Positions 9,266 to 18,260 of a stretch of 64,000 bases of DNA are shown piece after piece. The position numbers and the translations under genes were made by a program. This DNA is from G963665085 sp963665085. Its GTDB lineage: Bacteria; Bacteroidota; Bacteroidia; Bacteroidales; JAAAOM01. The notes under the pieces are model-generated. The model saw only the letters and a program-made list of their open reading frames with translations, did no database searches and was not told the DNA's origin. Each line of letters opens with the position of its first letter. Within the stretch, counting starts at the first letter, position 1. The stretch covers positions 868,001 through 932,000 of the forward strand of contig CAXXXS010000001.1 of the NCBI GenBank assembly GCA_963665085.2. Reading direction: 5' to 3'.

Positions 9266-10738
9266 ATGATTAAATTGAAATTTAGATTATTATTATTTAC
9301 GTTATTCTATTTTTGTGTAGGCTATGCAAAAGATTATAATGCCTCAATTTTTGGAATAAAATCAAACGGAACAGTCTTAAACACTACATCAATCCAAAAA
9401 GCCATCGATTATATTTATAACGAAGGTGGTGGAAACCTCAACTTTTATGTAGGCAGATATCTTACAGGTACTATCGAACTAAAATCGAATGTACATATTA
9501 TTTTACATGAAGGGGCCATTCTGGTTGGTTCAACAAATATTTATGATTATAATATTGAGAAACCATATAACTCAATGATTTTTGCAAAAAATGCTACTAA
9601 TATTTCAATTATGGGGGACGGTGTTATTGATGGTCAGGGAAGTGAGGTTGCTTATAATATCATAGACCAAATTAATAAAGGAATATTAGAAGACACTTTG
9701 GATAATAGTCTTACAGGAAAATATGCTCCAAAAGAAATTTACCTCAAAGAATGCAAGAATATCAAAATTGAAGGTATTACCTTAAAAAATGCTGCCGGAT
9801 GGACACAAATATACGATCAATGCTATGATTTAACGATTAATAATATTACTGTCGATAGTAAAGCTTTTCTGGATAATGACGGATTAGATGTCATCGATTG
9901 TAAAAATGTGCAAGTCACCAACTCGTTTTTTGACACTTCGGGTGATGCAATCTGTTTTAAATCACTCGACACAAATAAATCTTGTGAAAATATTTTGGTA
10001 TATAATAATGTTACGCGTTCTAGTGCCAACGGTATTAAATTAGGAACTGAAACATTTGGAGGTTGTAAGGATATTAAAATTATTAAGAATAAAGTATATG
10101 ATACCTACAAATCAGCAATTACGATTTCAACCCCTGATGGAGGAACAATTGATAATATATTAGTAGATAGTCTTATGGCTTATAATATAGGAAATGCTAT
10201 TTACTTGAGGATTGGTGCGCGTTCTTCAAAAAAACAAGGAAGTATAAAAAATATTACAATTCAGAATTTTTATGCTGAAATCTCCGCAGAAAAACCTGAT
10301 GCTGGTTATGCATATGAGGGACCGAATGAAAATATGCCTCGTAATGTATCTCCTTCAGGAATTGTTGGTCTCCGTGGTTGTGATATTACAAATATAACAC
10401 TGCGAAATATTGAAATTATATATCCAGGAGGAAGTAATCCTAAATATGCATATAGAGGAACAAAATCTTCTGACTTGGATGATATTCCTGAAATGGAAGA
10501 TTCTTATCCTGAATTTTCTCAGTTTAAAGAATTACCTGCTTGGGGTTTTTATGTCCGCTATGCAAAAGATATTAAATTCGAAAACGTTACTCTTACAGCA
10601 AAAGGGAAAGAATACAGGCCAGCTATTGTTTTCCATGATGTTAAAGGAGCAGAATTATCAGGAATGAAATACAATAGAACCGACAAAGGAAAAACGGTCT
10701 ATAGTTATAAATCAAGCGGAATTATTCAGAATAAATAA
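9266..10738 (+). CDS. GH28-like right-handed beta-helix glycosidase, paralog 1
   Basis: This 490-residue exported protein has an N-terminal signal (hydrophobic to about residue 20). The Pectate_lyase_3/GH28 start follows: Ala-Ser-Ile-Phe-Gly-Ile, a TSIQKAID helix and the GTIELKSNV strand. It is then a parallel beta-helix rich in NI.. repeats. The GH28 catalytic region is recognisable as NDGLDV followed by SGDAICFKS, where polygalacturonases have NTD and DDC. The canonical GHG and RIK motifs are replaced by SANGIK and LRIGAR, so this is a divergent branch. It probably hydrolyses a uronic-acid or rhamnogalacturonan-type linkage. It lies in the same run as the GH106 genes and 9 bp before a closely related paralog. 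Confidence 0.8.
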   Translation: MIKLKFRLLLFTLFYFCVGYAKDYNASIFGIKSNGTVLNTTSIQKAIDYIYNEGGGNLNFYVGRYLTGTIELKSNVHIILHEGAILVGSTNIYDYNIEKPYNSMIFAKNATNISIMGDGVIDGQGSEVAYNIIDQINKGILEDTLDNSLTGKYAPKEIYLKECKNIKIEGITLKNAAGWTQIYDQCYDLTINNITVDSKAFLDNDGLDVIDCKNVQVTNSFFDTSGDAICFKSLDTNKSCENILVYNNVTRSSANGIKLGTETFGGCKDIKIIKNKVYDTYKSAITISTPDGGTIDNILVDSLMAYNIGNAIYLRIGARSSKKQGSIKNITIQNFYAEISAEKPDAGYAYEGPNENMPRNVSPSGIVGLRGCDITNITLRNIEIIYPGGSNPKYAYRGTKSSDLDDIPEMEDSYPEFSQFKELPAWGFYVRYAKDIKFENVTLTAKGKEYRPAIVFHDVKGAELSGMKYNRTDKGKTVYSYKSSGIIQNK

Positions 10739-10747
10739 AAAGAAACT

Positions 10748-12235
10748 ATGAAAAAAAATAAATTTCTTCTATCATCTATTTTTTTACTTGCCTTTATACA
10801 TCTATCAGCCAAAGATTATTATGTTTCTGATTTTGATATCAAAGGAGACGGAATAACACTAAATACACGTTCCATTCAGTGGGCAATCGATTATATTAGC
10901 GAAAATGGAGGTGGGCGTCTGGTTTTTGAAGCCGGAAATTATGTGACCGGAACATTTTATATTAAATCAAATGTTACACTTCACTTAAAATACGGGGCGA
11001 CAATTTTGGGCTCCACTAATCCGTTCGATTATGTTCGTGATCCGAAAGTAAAATGGACATCTATGATCTTTGCTATAGGACAGGAGAATATTGGTATTAC
11101 AGGAAAAGGAACAATTAACGGGCGCGGTTTTATAACAGCCAATAACCTTGTAAACTATATACACCGTGGTGTTTTTCAAGATGATCTTAAACTAGATAGG
11201 CCTAATGAATTAAAACGCCCTGAAAACATTTATTTTCGCGAATGCACTAATGTTAAGATTATTGATATTACTTTACGCGACCCAGCAAGTTGGAACCAAA
11301 CGTACGATCAATGCAAAAATGTCTATGTTGATAATATTTATGTTGATAGTAAATCGTATTGGAACAATGATGGTATTGATATTGTTGACTGCGACGGAGT
11401 TATCCTGAAAAATTCATACTTCGATGCGGCTGATGATGTGTTGTGTTTCAAATCGCATGATGAAAATTGTATTTGCCAAAATGTTGTAGTTGAAAATTGT
11501 GTTGGACGTTCGAGTGCTAATGGATTAAAATTTGGAACTTTTTCAAAAGGAGGATTTCGAAATTTTAAAATTAAAAATATTACTATTTTCGATACGTTTC
11601 GCTCTGCTATAACTTTTGCTGCTGTTGATGGAGGTATTGTTGAAAATATTGAAGTTGATAGTGTACGATCAATAAATACTGGAAATGTAATATTCTTGCG
11701 CATAGGTGATCGTAGAAACTATGGTAAGCCTCCAGCAATGAAAAATATTCGCATTTCTAATGTGTATGCTGAAGTGCCTTTCTCTAAACCAGATGCAGGC
11801 TATAGTTACGAAGGTCCAATTGAAGATAATCCTCGTAATATTTCTCCAGCAAGTATTGTGGGGCTTCCTGAATACAAAATAGAAGATGTCGTGCTAAAAA
11901 ATATTGAGATTGTATTTCCCGGAGGAGGAAATCCATATTATGCCTATAGAGGTACATCTGCATCAGAACTAGACAGTATTCCAGAGATGCGCAAAAGATA
12001 TCCCGAATTCTCGCAATGGAAAGAATTGCCTGCATGGGGATTTTATATACGTCATACTGACGGAATTAAATTCCAAAATATTACACTTACAGCTTTGGAA
12101 AAAGATTACCGCCCTGCCATTGTTATGGATGATGTAATGGGTGGTTCTTTTAAAAAAGTAATTTTTGTTGAACCTGGAAGTAAAGATAAAAATCAAATTA
12201 TTCAACATAATACAGAAGGCATTATTATAGAGTAA
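10748..12235 (+). CDS. GH28-like right-handed beta-helix glycosidase, paralog 2
   Basis: This 495-residue paralog of the preceding gene has the same layout: signal peptide, KDYYVSDFDIKGDG start, beta-helix, and a C-terminal segment with ELPAWGFYIRH. The catalytic stretch reads NNDGIDIVDCD and then AADDVLCFKS, so both aspartates of the GH28 DD motif are kept, whereas paralog 1 has GD. GHG and RIK are again absent (SANGLK and LRIGDR). Conserved blocks such as EGPIEDNPRNISP and YAYRGTSASELD are shared with paralog 1 and point to tandem duplication. Different acidic residues suggest divided specificity. It is probably periplasmic or outer-membrane associated. Confidence 0.8.
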   Translation: MKKNKFLLSSIFLLAFIHLSAKDYYVSDFDIKGDGITLNTRSIQWAIDYISENGGGRLVFEAGNYVTGTFYIKSNVTLHLKYGATILGSTNPFDYVRDPKVKWTSMIFAIGQENIGITGKGTINGRGFITANNLVNYIHRGVFQDDLKLDRPNELKRPENIYFRECTNVKIIDITLRDPASWNQTYDQCKNVYVDNIYVDSKSYWNNDGIDIVDCDGVILKNSYFDAADDVLCFKSHDENCICQNVVVENCVGRSSANGLKFGTFSKGGFRNFKIKNITIFDTFRSAITFAAVDGGIVENIEVDSVRSINTGNVIFLRIGDRRNYGKPPAMKNIRISNVYAEVPFSKPDAGYSYEGPIEDNPRNISPASIVGLPEYKIEDVVLKNIEIVFPGGGNPYYAYRGTSASELDSIPEMRKRYPEFSQWKELPAWGFYIRHTDGIKFQNITLTALEKDYRPAIVMDDVMGGSFKKVIFVEPGSKDKNQIIQHNTEGIIIE

Positions 12236-12274
12236 TAGCTATTCTTAATTAGGATTATTTAACACATACAGAAA

Positions 12275-13018
12275 ATGAAAAATTTTAAAATAAGTATATT
12301 CTACATCTTGTTGTTGTACACATTCCCGCTTGTTGCTAAAGATTATAAAGCTTCACTTTTTGGAATAGTCCCTGATGGGATAACTACAAATACCGGATCG
12401 ATTCAATATGCAATAGATTATATCAATAAGAATGGAGGTGGACGTCTTATCTTTCCTGTTGGCCGCTATCTCACAGGAAGTTTTGAATTAAAATCGAATG
12501 TTATCTTAGAGCTGAATGAAGGAGCTGTATTGGTTGGTGTAAGTTCTATTTATGATTACTGCGGATTAAAAGGGACAAAGGCTTTAATTACGGCAAACGG
12601 ACAGCAAAACATCGGGATTACCGGCAAAGGTATGATTGATGGACAAGGAGAAGCTTTATTAAACAGTATAAAAAAACAGGTTCAAAAAGGATATGTAAAA
12701 GAAGACATTGTGAAAGAAGGACCTTTATTGATTTATTTCAATTCTTGTTCCAATGTGTCAATTGAAGGGATTTACTTAAAAGAATCCTGTGGTAATATAC
12801 AGTCCTATACAGATTGTAATAATATGCTCATCAAAGGAATTACAGTCTTGAATAATTCAGCTATTGAAAGTATAGGTATTGGATTAGATTCGTGTATCGA
12901 AGTTCAATTGTCTGATTCGTATTTCAATACTTCAGGCATAGAACTTTCTAAAAAAGGAATTTTAAAAAATATTGTAGTTAAGAATTGTATTAACGCAAAA
13001 GGGAAAAAAATAAAATAA
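12275..13018 (+). CDS. truncated GH28-like paralog 3, probably inactive
   Basis: Only 247 residues remain, corresponding to the N-terminal half of the two preceding paralogs (about 490). The signal peptide and the Pectate_lyase_3 start (KDYKASLFGIVPDG) are intact and the reading frame is clean. The catalytic segment has decayed, however. Where the paralogs have NDGLD/NDGID this copy reads ESIGIGLD, and where they have SGDAICFKS/ADDVLCFKS it reads SGIELSKKG. The protein then stops at KNCINAKGKKIK. It is therefore either a non-catalytic binding protein or a decaying gene. The 328-bp gap behind it, unusually long for this operon, fits loss of the 3' half. Confidence 0.7.
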   Translation: MKNFKISIFYILLLYTFPLVAKDYKASLFGIVPDGITTNTGSIQYAIDYINKNGGGRLIFPVGRYLTGSFELKSNVILELNEGAVLVGVSSIYDYCGLKGTKALITANGQQNIGITGKGMIDGQGEALLNSIKKQVQKGYVKEDIVKEGPLLIYFNSCSNVSIEGIYLKESCGNIQSYTDCNNMLIKGITVLNNSAIESIGIGLDSCIEVQLSDSYFNTSGIELSKKGILKNIVVKNCINAKGKKIK

Positions 13019-13185
13019 CCATATGTAAATAAAGGTAAATATACTTTGAGTGTTATTTACAAGATTATTAATTGAACAAATCCCAAACGAAACCTTAATC
13101 CAAAATGCTTTTCTTTATATATAATTGGATAGGGAAACTCTCAAAAAAGAATATTTATATTCAGTTGGTTACCTTAAAGGTATAA

Positions 13186-13332
13186 CCATATTCAAAAGTA
13201 TATTTTGAACATCAAAATTTGATTGAAGGTTTCGAAACTGTTTTAGAAAAGGAATCAGAAACCAACCATAGTTGGAGAACCGAAAATGATTAGTATCCCG
13301 CGACACTAAACGAATTAACAGAAAGTAAATAA
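13186..13332 (+). pseudogene. possible decayed coding remnant in the 13019-13346 gap
   Basis: The 328-bp gap 13019-13346 has no intact gene. Reading the frame of 13186 gives a protein-like segment (PYSKVYFEHQNLIEGFETVL followed by ETNHSWRTEND), an in-frame TAG at 13291, then YPATLNELTESK and TAA at 13330. The composition, with its Trp and His content, looks coding rather than random. Further protein-like sequence lies upstream of an in-frame TAA at 13183. I do not recognise the family. It could be the broken C-terminus of a sugar-metabolism gene that once stood between the GH28 cluster and the isomerase. This rests on appearance only. Confidence 0.3.
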
Positions 13333-13346
13333 TAAAAAATAAACAT

Positions 13347-14759
13347 ATGACTAAAGTTGGATTATTTGGAATTGGCCTTAATACATATTGGGATCAATTT
13401 GATGGATTACTTAACAAGCTAGAATGTTATCAGGAACAAATAAAAATACGAATTGAAAAATTCGGAGTGGAGGTAGTTGATGGCGGAATGGTAGACAGTC
13501 CTTCTAAAGCCCAAAAAGCAATAGAAAAATTTAAATTTAACGATGTAGAAATTGTATTTCTTTACGTTTCGACGTATGCTCTATCATCTACAGTTTTACC
13601 TGTGGCTCAAAAAATAAAAGTCCCAATTATAATATTAAATCTTCAGCCGGTTCCTCAATTGGATTATGAATCGTTTAATCAACTTCGGGATCGAGGAAAA
13701 ATGACAGGCGTTTGGCTTGAACATTGTCAGGCTTGCTCTATTCCCGAAATTGCTAGTGTATTTAATCGTTCAGGAATTCAGTATGATTTTGTAACCGGAT
13801 ATATGCAGGATGATAAAGCATGGAAGCAAATTGAAGCCTGGGTAGAGGCAGCTCAGGTTGTAGTTTCAATACGAAATAACCGTTTAGGAATACTCGGTCA
13901 TTATTACGGCGGAATGCTCGATGTATACACAGATCTTACAAAACAAAGCGCTACATTTGGGACTCACATCGAGATATTAGAAATGTGTGAACTTAAGAAA
14001 TATCGTGATGAAGTAACAAATGATGAGGTTGAGGAAAAAATAAAAGAATTTAATGAAACATTCGATGTAACAGCAGAATGTCATACAACAGAAATTGAAC
14101 GTACAGCACGAACTTCAGTAGCGCTAGATAAATTGATAGAAAAACATAAGTTGGGCTCAATGGCTTATTATTATGAAGGCGAATCGGGTAATGAATATGA
14201 AAATATTGTTACGTCTGTAATTGCTGGATATACTTTACTTACAGGGAAAGGCATACCTATTGCTGGAGAGTTTGAAGTGAAAAATGCTCAAGCTATGAAA
14301 ATTATGTCTGAGTTTGGCGCCGGAGGATCTTTCGCTGAATTTTACCTCATGGATTATATTGATGATGTAGTGTATCTTGGTCATGATGGTCCCGCTCATT
14401 TTGCGATTGCCGAGGGTAGCGTAAAATTAGTGCCATTACCTATTTACCATGGAAAACCTGGTAAAGGACTTTCCATCCAAATGACGGTCAAGCACGGACC
14501 AATTACTTTGCTGTCTGTTGATGAGGGGAAAGACCATGTTTTTTTATTAGTTGCTGAAGGAGAATCAGTTGCCGGTCCAATACTAAAAATCGGAAATACA
14601 AACAGTCGGTATCATTTCTCAATTGGTGCAAAAAATTTTATGAACGAATGGTCGAAACAAGGCCCTGCACATCATTGTGCTATCGGGGTGGGGCATATTG
14701 CTAATAAAATTAAAAAACTAGGTAGGATTCTAAATTTAGACGTTGTAACAATTTGTTAA
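13347..14759 (+). CDS. L-fucose/L-arabinose isomerase-like protein
   Basis: This 470-residue cytoplasmic protein resembles the FucI/AraA superfamily of metal-dependent aldose-ketose isomerases. The N-terminal Rossmann-type half contains the VSTYALSSTVLP segment near 72-85 and the ILNLQPVPQLDYE segment. The central domain has GILGHYYGGMLDVYTDL near 187, and the C-terminal beta-barrel half has SVDEGKDHVFLLVAEGE. It would convert an imported aldose (fucose, arabinose, rhamnose or similar) to its ketose, linking the permease and kinase at the start of the locus to the hydrolases between them. No dedicated aldolase is visible in the window. The substrate is not determinable from sequence. Confidence 0.82.
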   Translation: MTKVGLFGIGLNTYWDQFDGLLNKLECYQEQIKIRIEKFGVEVVDGGMVDSPSKAQKAIEKFKFNDVEIVFLYVSTYALSSTVLPVAQKIKVPIIILNLQPVPQLDYESFNQLRDRGKMTGVWLEHCQACSIPEIASVFNRSGIQYDFVTGYMQDDKAWKQIEAWVEAAQVVVSIRNNRLGILGHYYGGMLDVYTDLTKQSATFGTHIEILEMCELKKYRDEVTNDEVEEKIKEFNETFDVTAECHTTEIERTARTSVALDKLIEKHKLGSMAYYYEGESGNEYENIVTSVIAGYTLLTGKGIPIAGEFEVKNAQAMKIMSEFGAGGSFAEFYLMDYIDDVVYLGHDGPAHFAIAEGSVKLVPLPIYHGKPGKGLSIQMTVKHGPITLLSVDEGKDHVFLLVAEGESVAGPILKIGNTNSRYHFSIGAKNFMNEWSKQGPAHHCAIGVGHIANKIKKLGRILNLDVVTIC

Positions 14760-14847
14760 TTACTTAACGAGGTAGAGCTACAGGAAATATTAAAGCTTAA
14801 CTTTTTTTGAATGATAATGGTAAATTACTGAATTTAAAATAAAAATT

Positions 14848-15780
14848 ATGGTTTCAAATTTGGCAAAAAACAAAAAATATCAAAAAATATTTAACCTATT
14901 ATTTAGTCTATTGGTGATACAACTGCTTTCCTCCTGTAATGGAGGTAAAACGGATATAAAACAATTAACCAATCCATTAATTGCTGAACCCGGCATGTCA
15001 GATCCTCATGCCATAGTAGTAAATGATGTTTGTTATTTATTTACAGGGCATGATGTGGGTTTTGGTATTGCGGACTGGGTAATGCCCGACTGGAGGATTT
15101 ATCGCTCTGAAGACCTGAAAAAATGGGAACATGTTGGAACTATCAGCCCAGAAGATAACTATATGGGAAAAGGTAATACATCTTGTTGGGCTGGAGATAT
15201 TGTGGAACGGAATAAAAAATATTACTGGTATTTTTCTAATCGGAAAGAAAGTACTGGGGTAATGGTTGCTTCAAAACCTGAAGGTCCTTATGTAGATGTT
15301 CTAGGAAAACCACTTGTCAATTCATTTGATCCCTCGATATTTATAGATGATGATAACACTCCTTATATAATTTATGGCGAAAAGGGATATAAAATCGCAC
15401 GCTTAAAAGATTCTATGATTGAATTGGATGAAGAACCAAAGGAAATTTTAATTAACCAGACTTGCTATTTCCCCTATACTGACAAAAATTCGTTACATAA
15501 GAATAATGGAATATATTACCTGAGCTGTTCTGGATATTACGCCACATCGAAAAATGTTTATGGCCCGTATGAAACAAAAGGAGCTGTAGGTAAAAGCTGG
15601 GGACTTGACACAGATTATGGCCATGGAGATTTTTTTATATGGAAAGGTGACTGGTATCACACCTGGTGTAAATATCGCAATCGAGATTTAGATCGAATTA
15701 GGGATTGTTTTATTGCTCCGGTTACATATAATAAGAAAGGATTAATGCTTGATGACCTAAGAGGATTGGAAGAATATTAA
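14848..15780 (+). CDS. GH43-like beta-propeller glycosidase, lipoprotein
   Basis: This 310-residue protein has a lipoprotein signal ending in LLSSC (Cys about residue 30), so it is probably anchored to the outer membrane. The mature part looks like a five-bladed beta-propeller of the GH43 type. It has SDPHAIVVND near the start (the Asp is the usual general base position), a WAGDIVERNKKYYWYFS blade where many GH43 enzymes have WAPE/WAPD, and SFDPSIFIDDDNTPY with the second conserved Asp. The general-acid Glu is not obvious by eye, and the protein is short for the family. Arabinosidase, xylosidase or galactosidase activity on a side chain of the same glycan is plausible. Confidence 0.75.
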   Translation: MVSNLAKNKKYQKIFNLLFSLLVIQLLSSCNGGKTDIKQLTNPLIAEPGMSDPHAIVVNDVCYLFTGHDVGFGIADWVMPDWRIYRSEDLKKWEHVGTISPEDNYMGKGNTSCWAGDIVERNKKYYWYFSNRKESTGVMVASKPEGPYVDVLGKPLVNSFDPSIFIDDDNTPYIIYGEKGYKIARLKDSMIELDEEPKEILINQTCYFPYTDKNSLHKNNGIYYLSCSGYYATSKNVYGPYETKGAVGKSWGLDTDYGHGDFFIWKGDWYHTWCKYRNRDLDRIRDCFIAPVTYNKKGLMLDDLRGLEEY

Positions 15781-15841
15781 TCATTATTATTAGAAGTATT
15801 TCTTACTGAACTTACCATGAAAAATAAATAATTTAAATAAT

Positions 15842-17452
15842 ATGAAAATAAAAACTTCTCATTATATCAGTGTGTATTTATTATCATCACTCGCTTTCAC
15901 AAGCTGCAAAAGCAATAAAAATGAAGACACTCCTCCCAATATTTTGTTTATCATGAGTGATGATCATGCTTACCAGGCTATTAGCGCATATGGCTATGGT
16001 TTGAATAAAACTCCTAATATCGACAGGATTGCCAATGAGGGAGCTATTTTTACCCGGTCGTGTGTTACCAATTCGATTTGTGCGCCTAGCCGGGCAGTGA
16101 TGCTTACCGGCAAACATAGTTTTAAAAACGGGAAGGTAGATAATGTACAGCCTTTTGATTGGGAGCAGCCTAATTATCCTAAATTGCTGCAGGCAAATGG
16201 ATACCAGACAGCAATGATTGGTAAAATTCACCTGGATGGCCTGCCACAAGGTTTTGATTTTTCAGCAGTTTTAGAAGGACAAGGTTCCTATTATTCCCCG
16301 GATTTTTATATAAATGGAGAGAAGAAAAGAATTCCCGGGTACACAACAGATATTATTACCAACATGGCACTTGAGTGGCTTCAAAAAAGAGAAAAGAATA
16401 AACCTTTCTGTTTGTTGTATCACCATAAAGCCCCACACCGTGAGTGGTTGCCTTCTCCAAAATATCAAAAAGAATATACAGAGGGGGAATACAAAGAACC
16501 CGAAACGCTTTTTGATAATTACGAAGGAAGAGGTACTGCTGCCAAAACCGCAGAGATGAATATATTAAAGGATATGAATTGGGCAGGCGACTCAAAAATT
16601 TATCCCGAAGTAATGGATGAATTGGGCATTGAACAAAACTTAAACTGGGATAAATCGGCTTTGTTAAATGAGTTTAAACGCATGGATGAAGCTCAGAAAG
16701 CTGCGTGGGATTCTGTTTATATGCCAATAAACGAAGAATTCAAAAAAGCTTATCCCGACATGAGCGAAGAAGATTTAATGCATTGGCGGTATCAGCGGTA
16801 CATGCAGGATTACCTGGGATGTATCGCATCCGTTGATGAAGGAGTAGGGGAGGTGCTCGATTTTCTCGACGAAAATGGTTTGACAGAGAATACAATTGTC
16901 GTTTATACTTCCGACCAGGGATTTTATCTGGGGGAGCATGGTTGGTTTGATAAACGGTTTATGTACAAAGAATCATTTAGGACCCCACTATTGGTTCGAT
17001 ATCCAAAAGAAATTAAACCGGGAACAAAGATTGATAAGTTAGTACAAAACCTGGATTTGGCCCCAACATTCCTTGATTATACAGGAATAGATATCCCCGA
17101 AGAGATGCAGGGCATTTCTTTTAGAAAACTGGTTGCCGGAGAAACTAGCGAATACAGGGATGCAGTGTATTATACGTATTATGAATATCCTTCTATTCAT
17201 ATGGTGAAGCGTCATTATGGAGTTGCCACAGAGCGGTATAAATTAATGCATTTCTATTATGATGTTGATGAATGGGAAATGTATGATTTAGAAACCGATC
17301 CGAATGAAATGAAAAATATATATGGTAATCCAGAATATGCAGATGTTCAAAAAATGATGCATGCGAAGCTTGATGAACTTCGGGAATACTATGGAGATAG
17401 CGATGAAAATGAAGAGCATTTTCTAAAGGAATATTTAGAATATCAGGAGTAA
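15842..17452 (+). CDS. family S1 formylglycine-dependent sulfatase, lipoprotein
   Basis: This is a 536-residue exported arylsulfatase-superfamily enzyme. The signal ends with FTSC (Cys about 22), indicating a lipoprotein. Metal-binding NILFIMSDDHAY starts the catalytic domain. The sulfatase signature is Cys80 in CAPSRAVMLTG, a cysteine-type site needing conversion to formylglycine by an anaerobic or aerobic maturase, and none is seen in the window. Further active-site pieces are HHKAPHREW and VYTSDQGFYLGEHGWFDKR, and the C-terminal subdomain ends with a YDLETDPNEMKN segment. It implies that the target glycan of this locus is sulfated, or that sulfate is removed before the GH106/GH28 enzymes act. 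Confidence 0.93.
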   Translation: MKIKTSHYISVYLLSSLAFTSCKSNKNEDTPPNILFIMSDDHAYQAISAYGYGLNKTPNIDRIANEGAIFTRSCVTNSICAPSRAVMLTGKHSFKNGKVDNVQPFDWEQPNYPKLLQANGYQTAMIGKIHLDGLPQGFDFSAVLEGQGSYYSPDFYINGEKKRIPGYTTDIITNMALEWLQKREKNKPFCLLYHHKAPHREWLPSPKYQKEYTEGEYKEPETLFDNYEGRGTAAKTAEMNILKDMNWAGDSKIYPEVMDELGIEQNLNWDKSALLNEFKRMDEAQKAAWDSVYMPINEEFKKAYPDMSEEDLMHWRYQRYMQDYLGCIASVDEGVGEVLDFLDENGLTENTIVVYTSDQGFYLGEHGWFDKRFMYKESFRTPLLVRYPKEIKPGTKIDKLVQNLDLAPTFLDYTGIDIPEEMQGISFRKLVAGETSEYRDAVYYTYYEYPSIHMVKRHYGVATERYKLMHFYYDVDEWEMYDLETDPNEMKNIYGNPEYADVQKMMHAKLDELREYYGDSDENEEHFLKEYLEYQE

Positions 17453-17511
17453 TTATAACTTTGGTTAATATCAATACTTAATTCAATTAACATTTTAGAA
17501 TAACTGACACT

Positions 17512-17994
17512 ATGAAACAATTAAAAATTAACCATTTGTATCTATACAATATAAAGTCATCAATTATATTACTAATTACCGCATTTTTTCTTACTAATTG
17601 CAGTAACAATTCGGTCTCTGAAAACACAACAAGTGTAGAATCATCGGTTGAAAATACAACTTCAGAAATTCATCCCGGAGCTTTATCCTATAAAAAATAT
17701 TGTGCCTCTTGTCACCAAACAAATGGAGAGGGAATTCAAGGATTGTATCCTCCAATAAAAGAAACCGAAACAGTAAATGGAGATAAACACGTATTAATAG
17801 GAATTATTCTAAATGGAATGTCTGGGGAAACAGAAGTAAAAGGACAAACATATAATGGAACCATGTCATCTTATGAATATCTAACAGATCAAGAAATTGC
17901 AGATTTATTAAGTTATGTTCGTTCTAATTTTAACAACTCTTCAGAAAGTATAACTGCGGAGGAAGTAAAAGAAGTTAGAGAATCTTTACAATAA
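17512..17994 (+). CDS. small class I cytochrome c, lipoprotein
   Basis: This 160-residue protein has a lipoprotein signal (FFLTNC, Cys30), a Ser/Thr/Asn-rich linker (about 31-52), and one c-type haem domain with CASCH at Cys64, Cys67 and His68. The likely axial Met lies in GTMSS near residue 123. The domain has the QTNGEGIQGLYPP and LTDQEIADLLSYVRSNF features of single-haem electron-carrier domains. It would be attached to the periplasmic face of a membrane as an electron carrier. It is the last gene of the glycan run (59 bp after the sulfatase), but a direct role in glycan use is not evident. It may serve an oxidoreductase encoded elsewhere. Confidence 0.88.
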   Translation: MKQLKINHLYLYNIKSSIILLITAFFLTNCSNNSVSENTTSVESSVENTTSEIHPGALSYKKYCASCHQTNGEGIQGLYPPIKETETVNGDKHVLIGIILNGMSGETEVKGQTYNGTMSSYEYLTDQEIADLLSYVRSNFNNSSESITAEEVKEVRESLQ

Positions 17995-18000
17995 TCATTT

Positions 18001-18200
18001 TACTCCCCCGGATGCTCGTAGTTTGCACAAATAGCTAATAATAAAACATCAAGGCAGTTGGGCGTTTGCATTTGCAACGTCCAATCTTACTTGGTAGCAT
18101 TTGCTGCCATTTAGTAACAATAAACGAATATTATTTGAGCAATGCTGTAAAAACGATGAGATAATTTGCCAAAGGCAAAGCAGCAAATGCTGCCAGAAAG
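18001..18200. repeat. REP-like palindrome cluster in the 17995-18324 spacer
   Basis: The 330-bp spacer carries several short palindromes. 18058-18084 forms an imperfect hairpin (TTGGGCGTT.. against ..AACGTCCAA). 18093-18108 is GGTAGC-ATTT-GCTGCC. 18180-18193 is GCAGCA-AA-TGCTGC. The last two are also inverted copies of each other (AGCATTTGCTGCC and GGCAGC..). The first bases (CCCCCGGATGCTCGTAGTTTGCA) resemble one half of a longer palindrome. The arrangement recalls REP/BIME units associated with RAYT transposases. No transposase is present here. Confidence 0.5.
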
Positions 18201-18260
18201 AAAAAATCGTAGAGAATTCTATGATTAACTGAGGTGGTTTTTATAATAATTTTAAATCAT

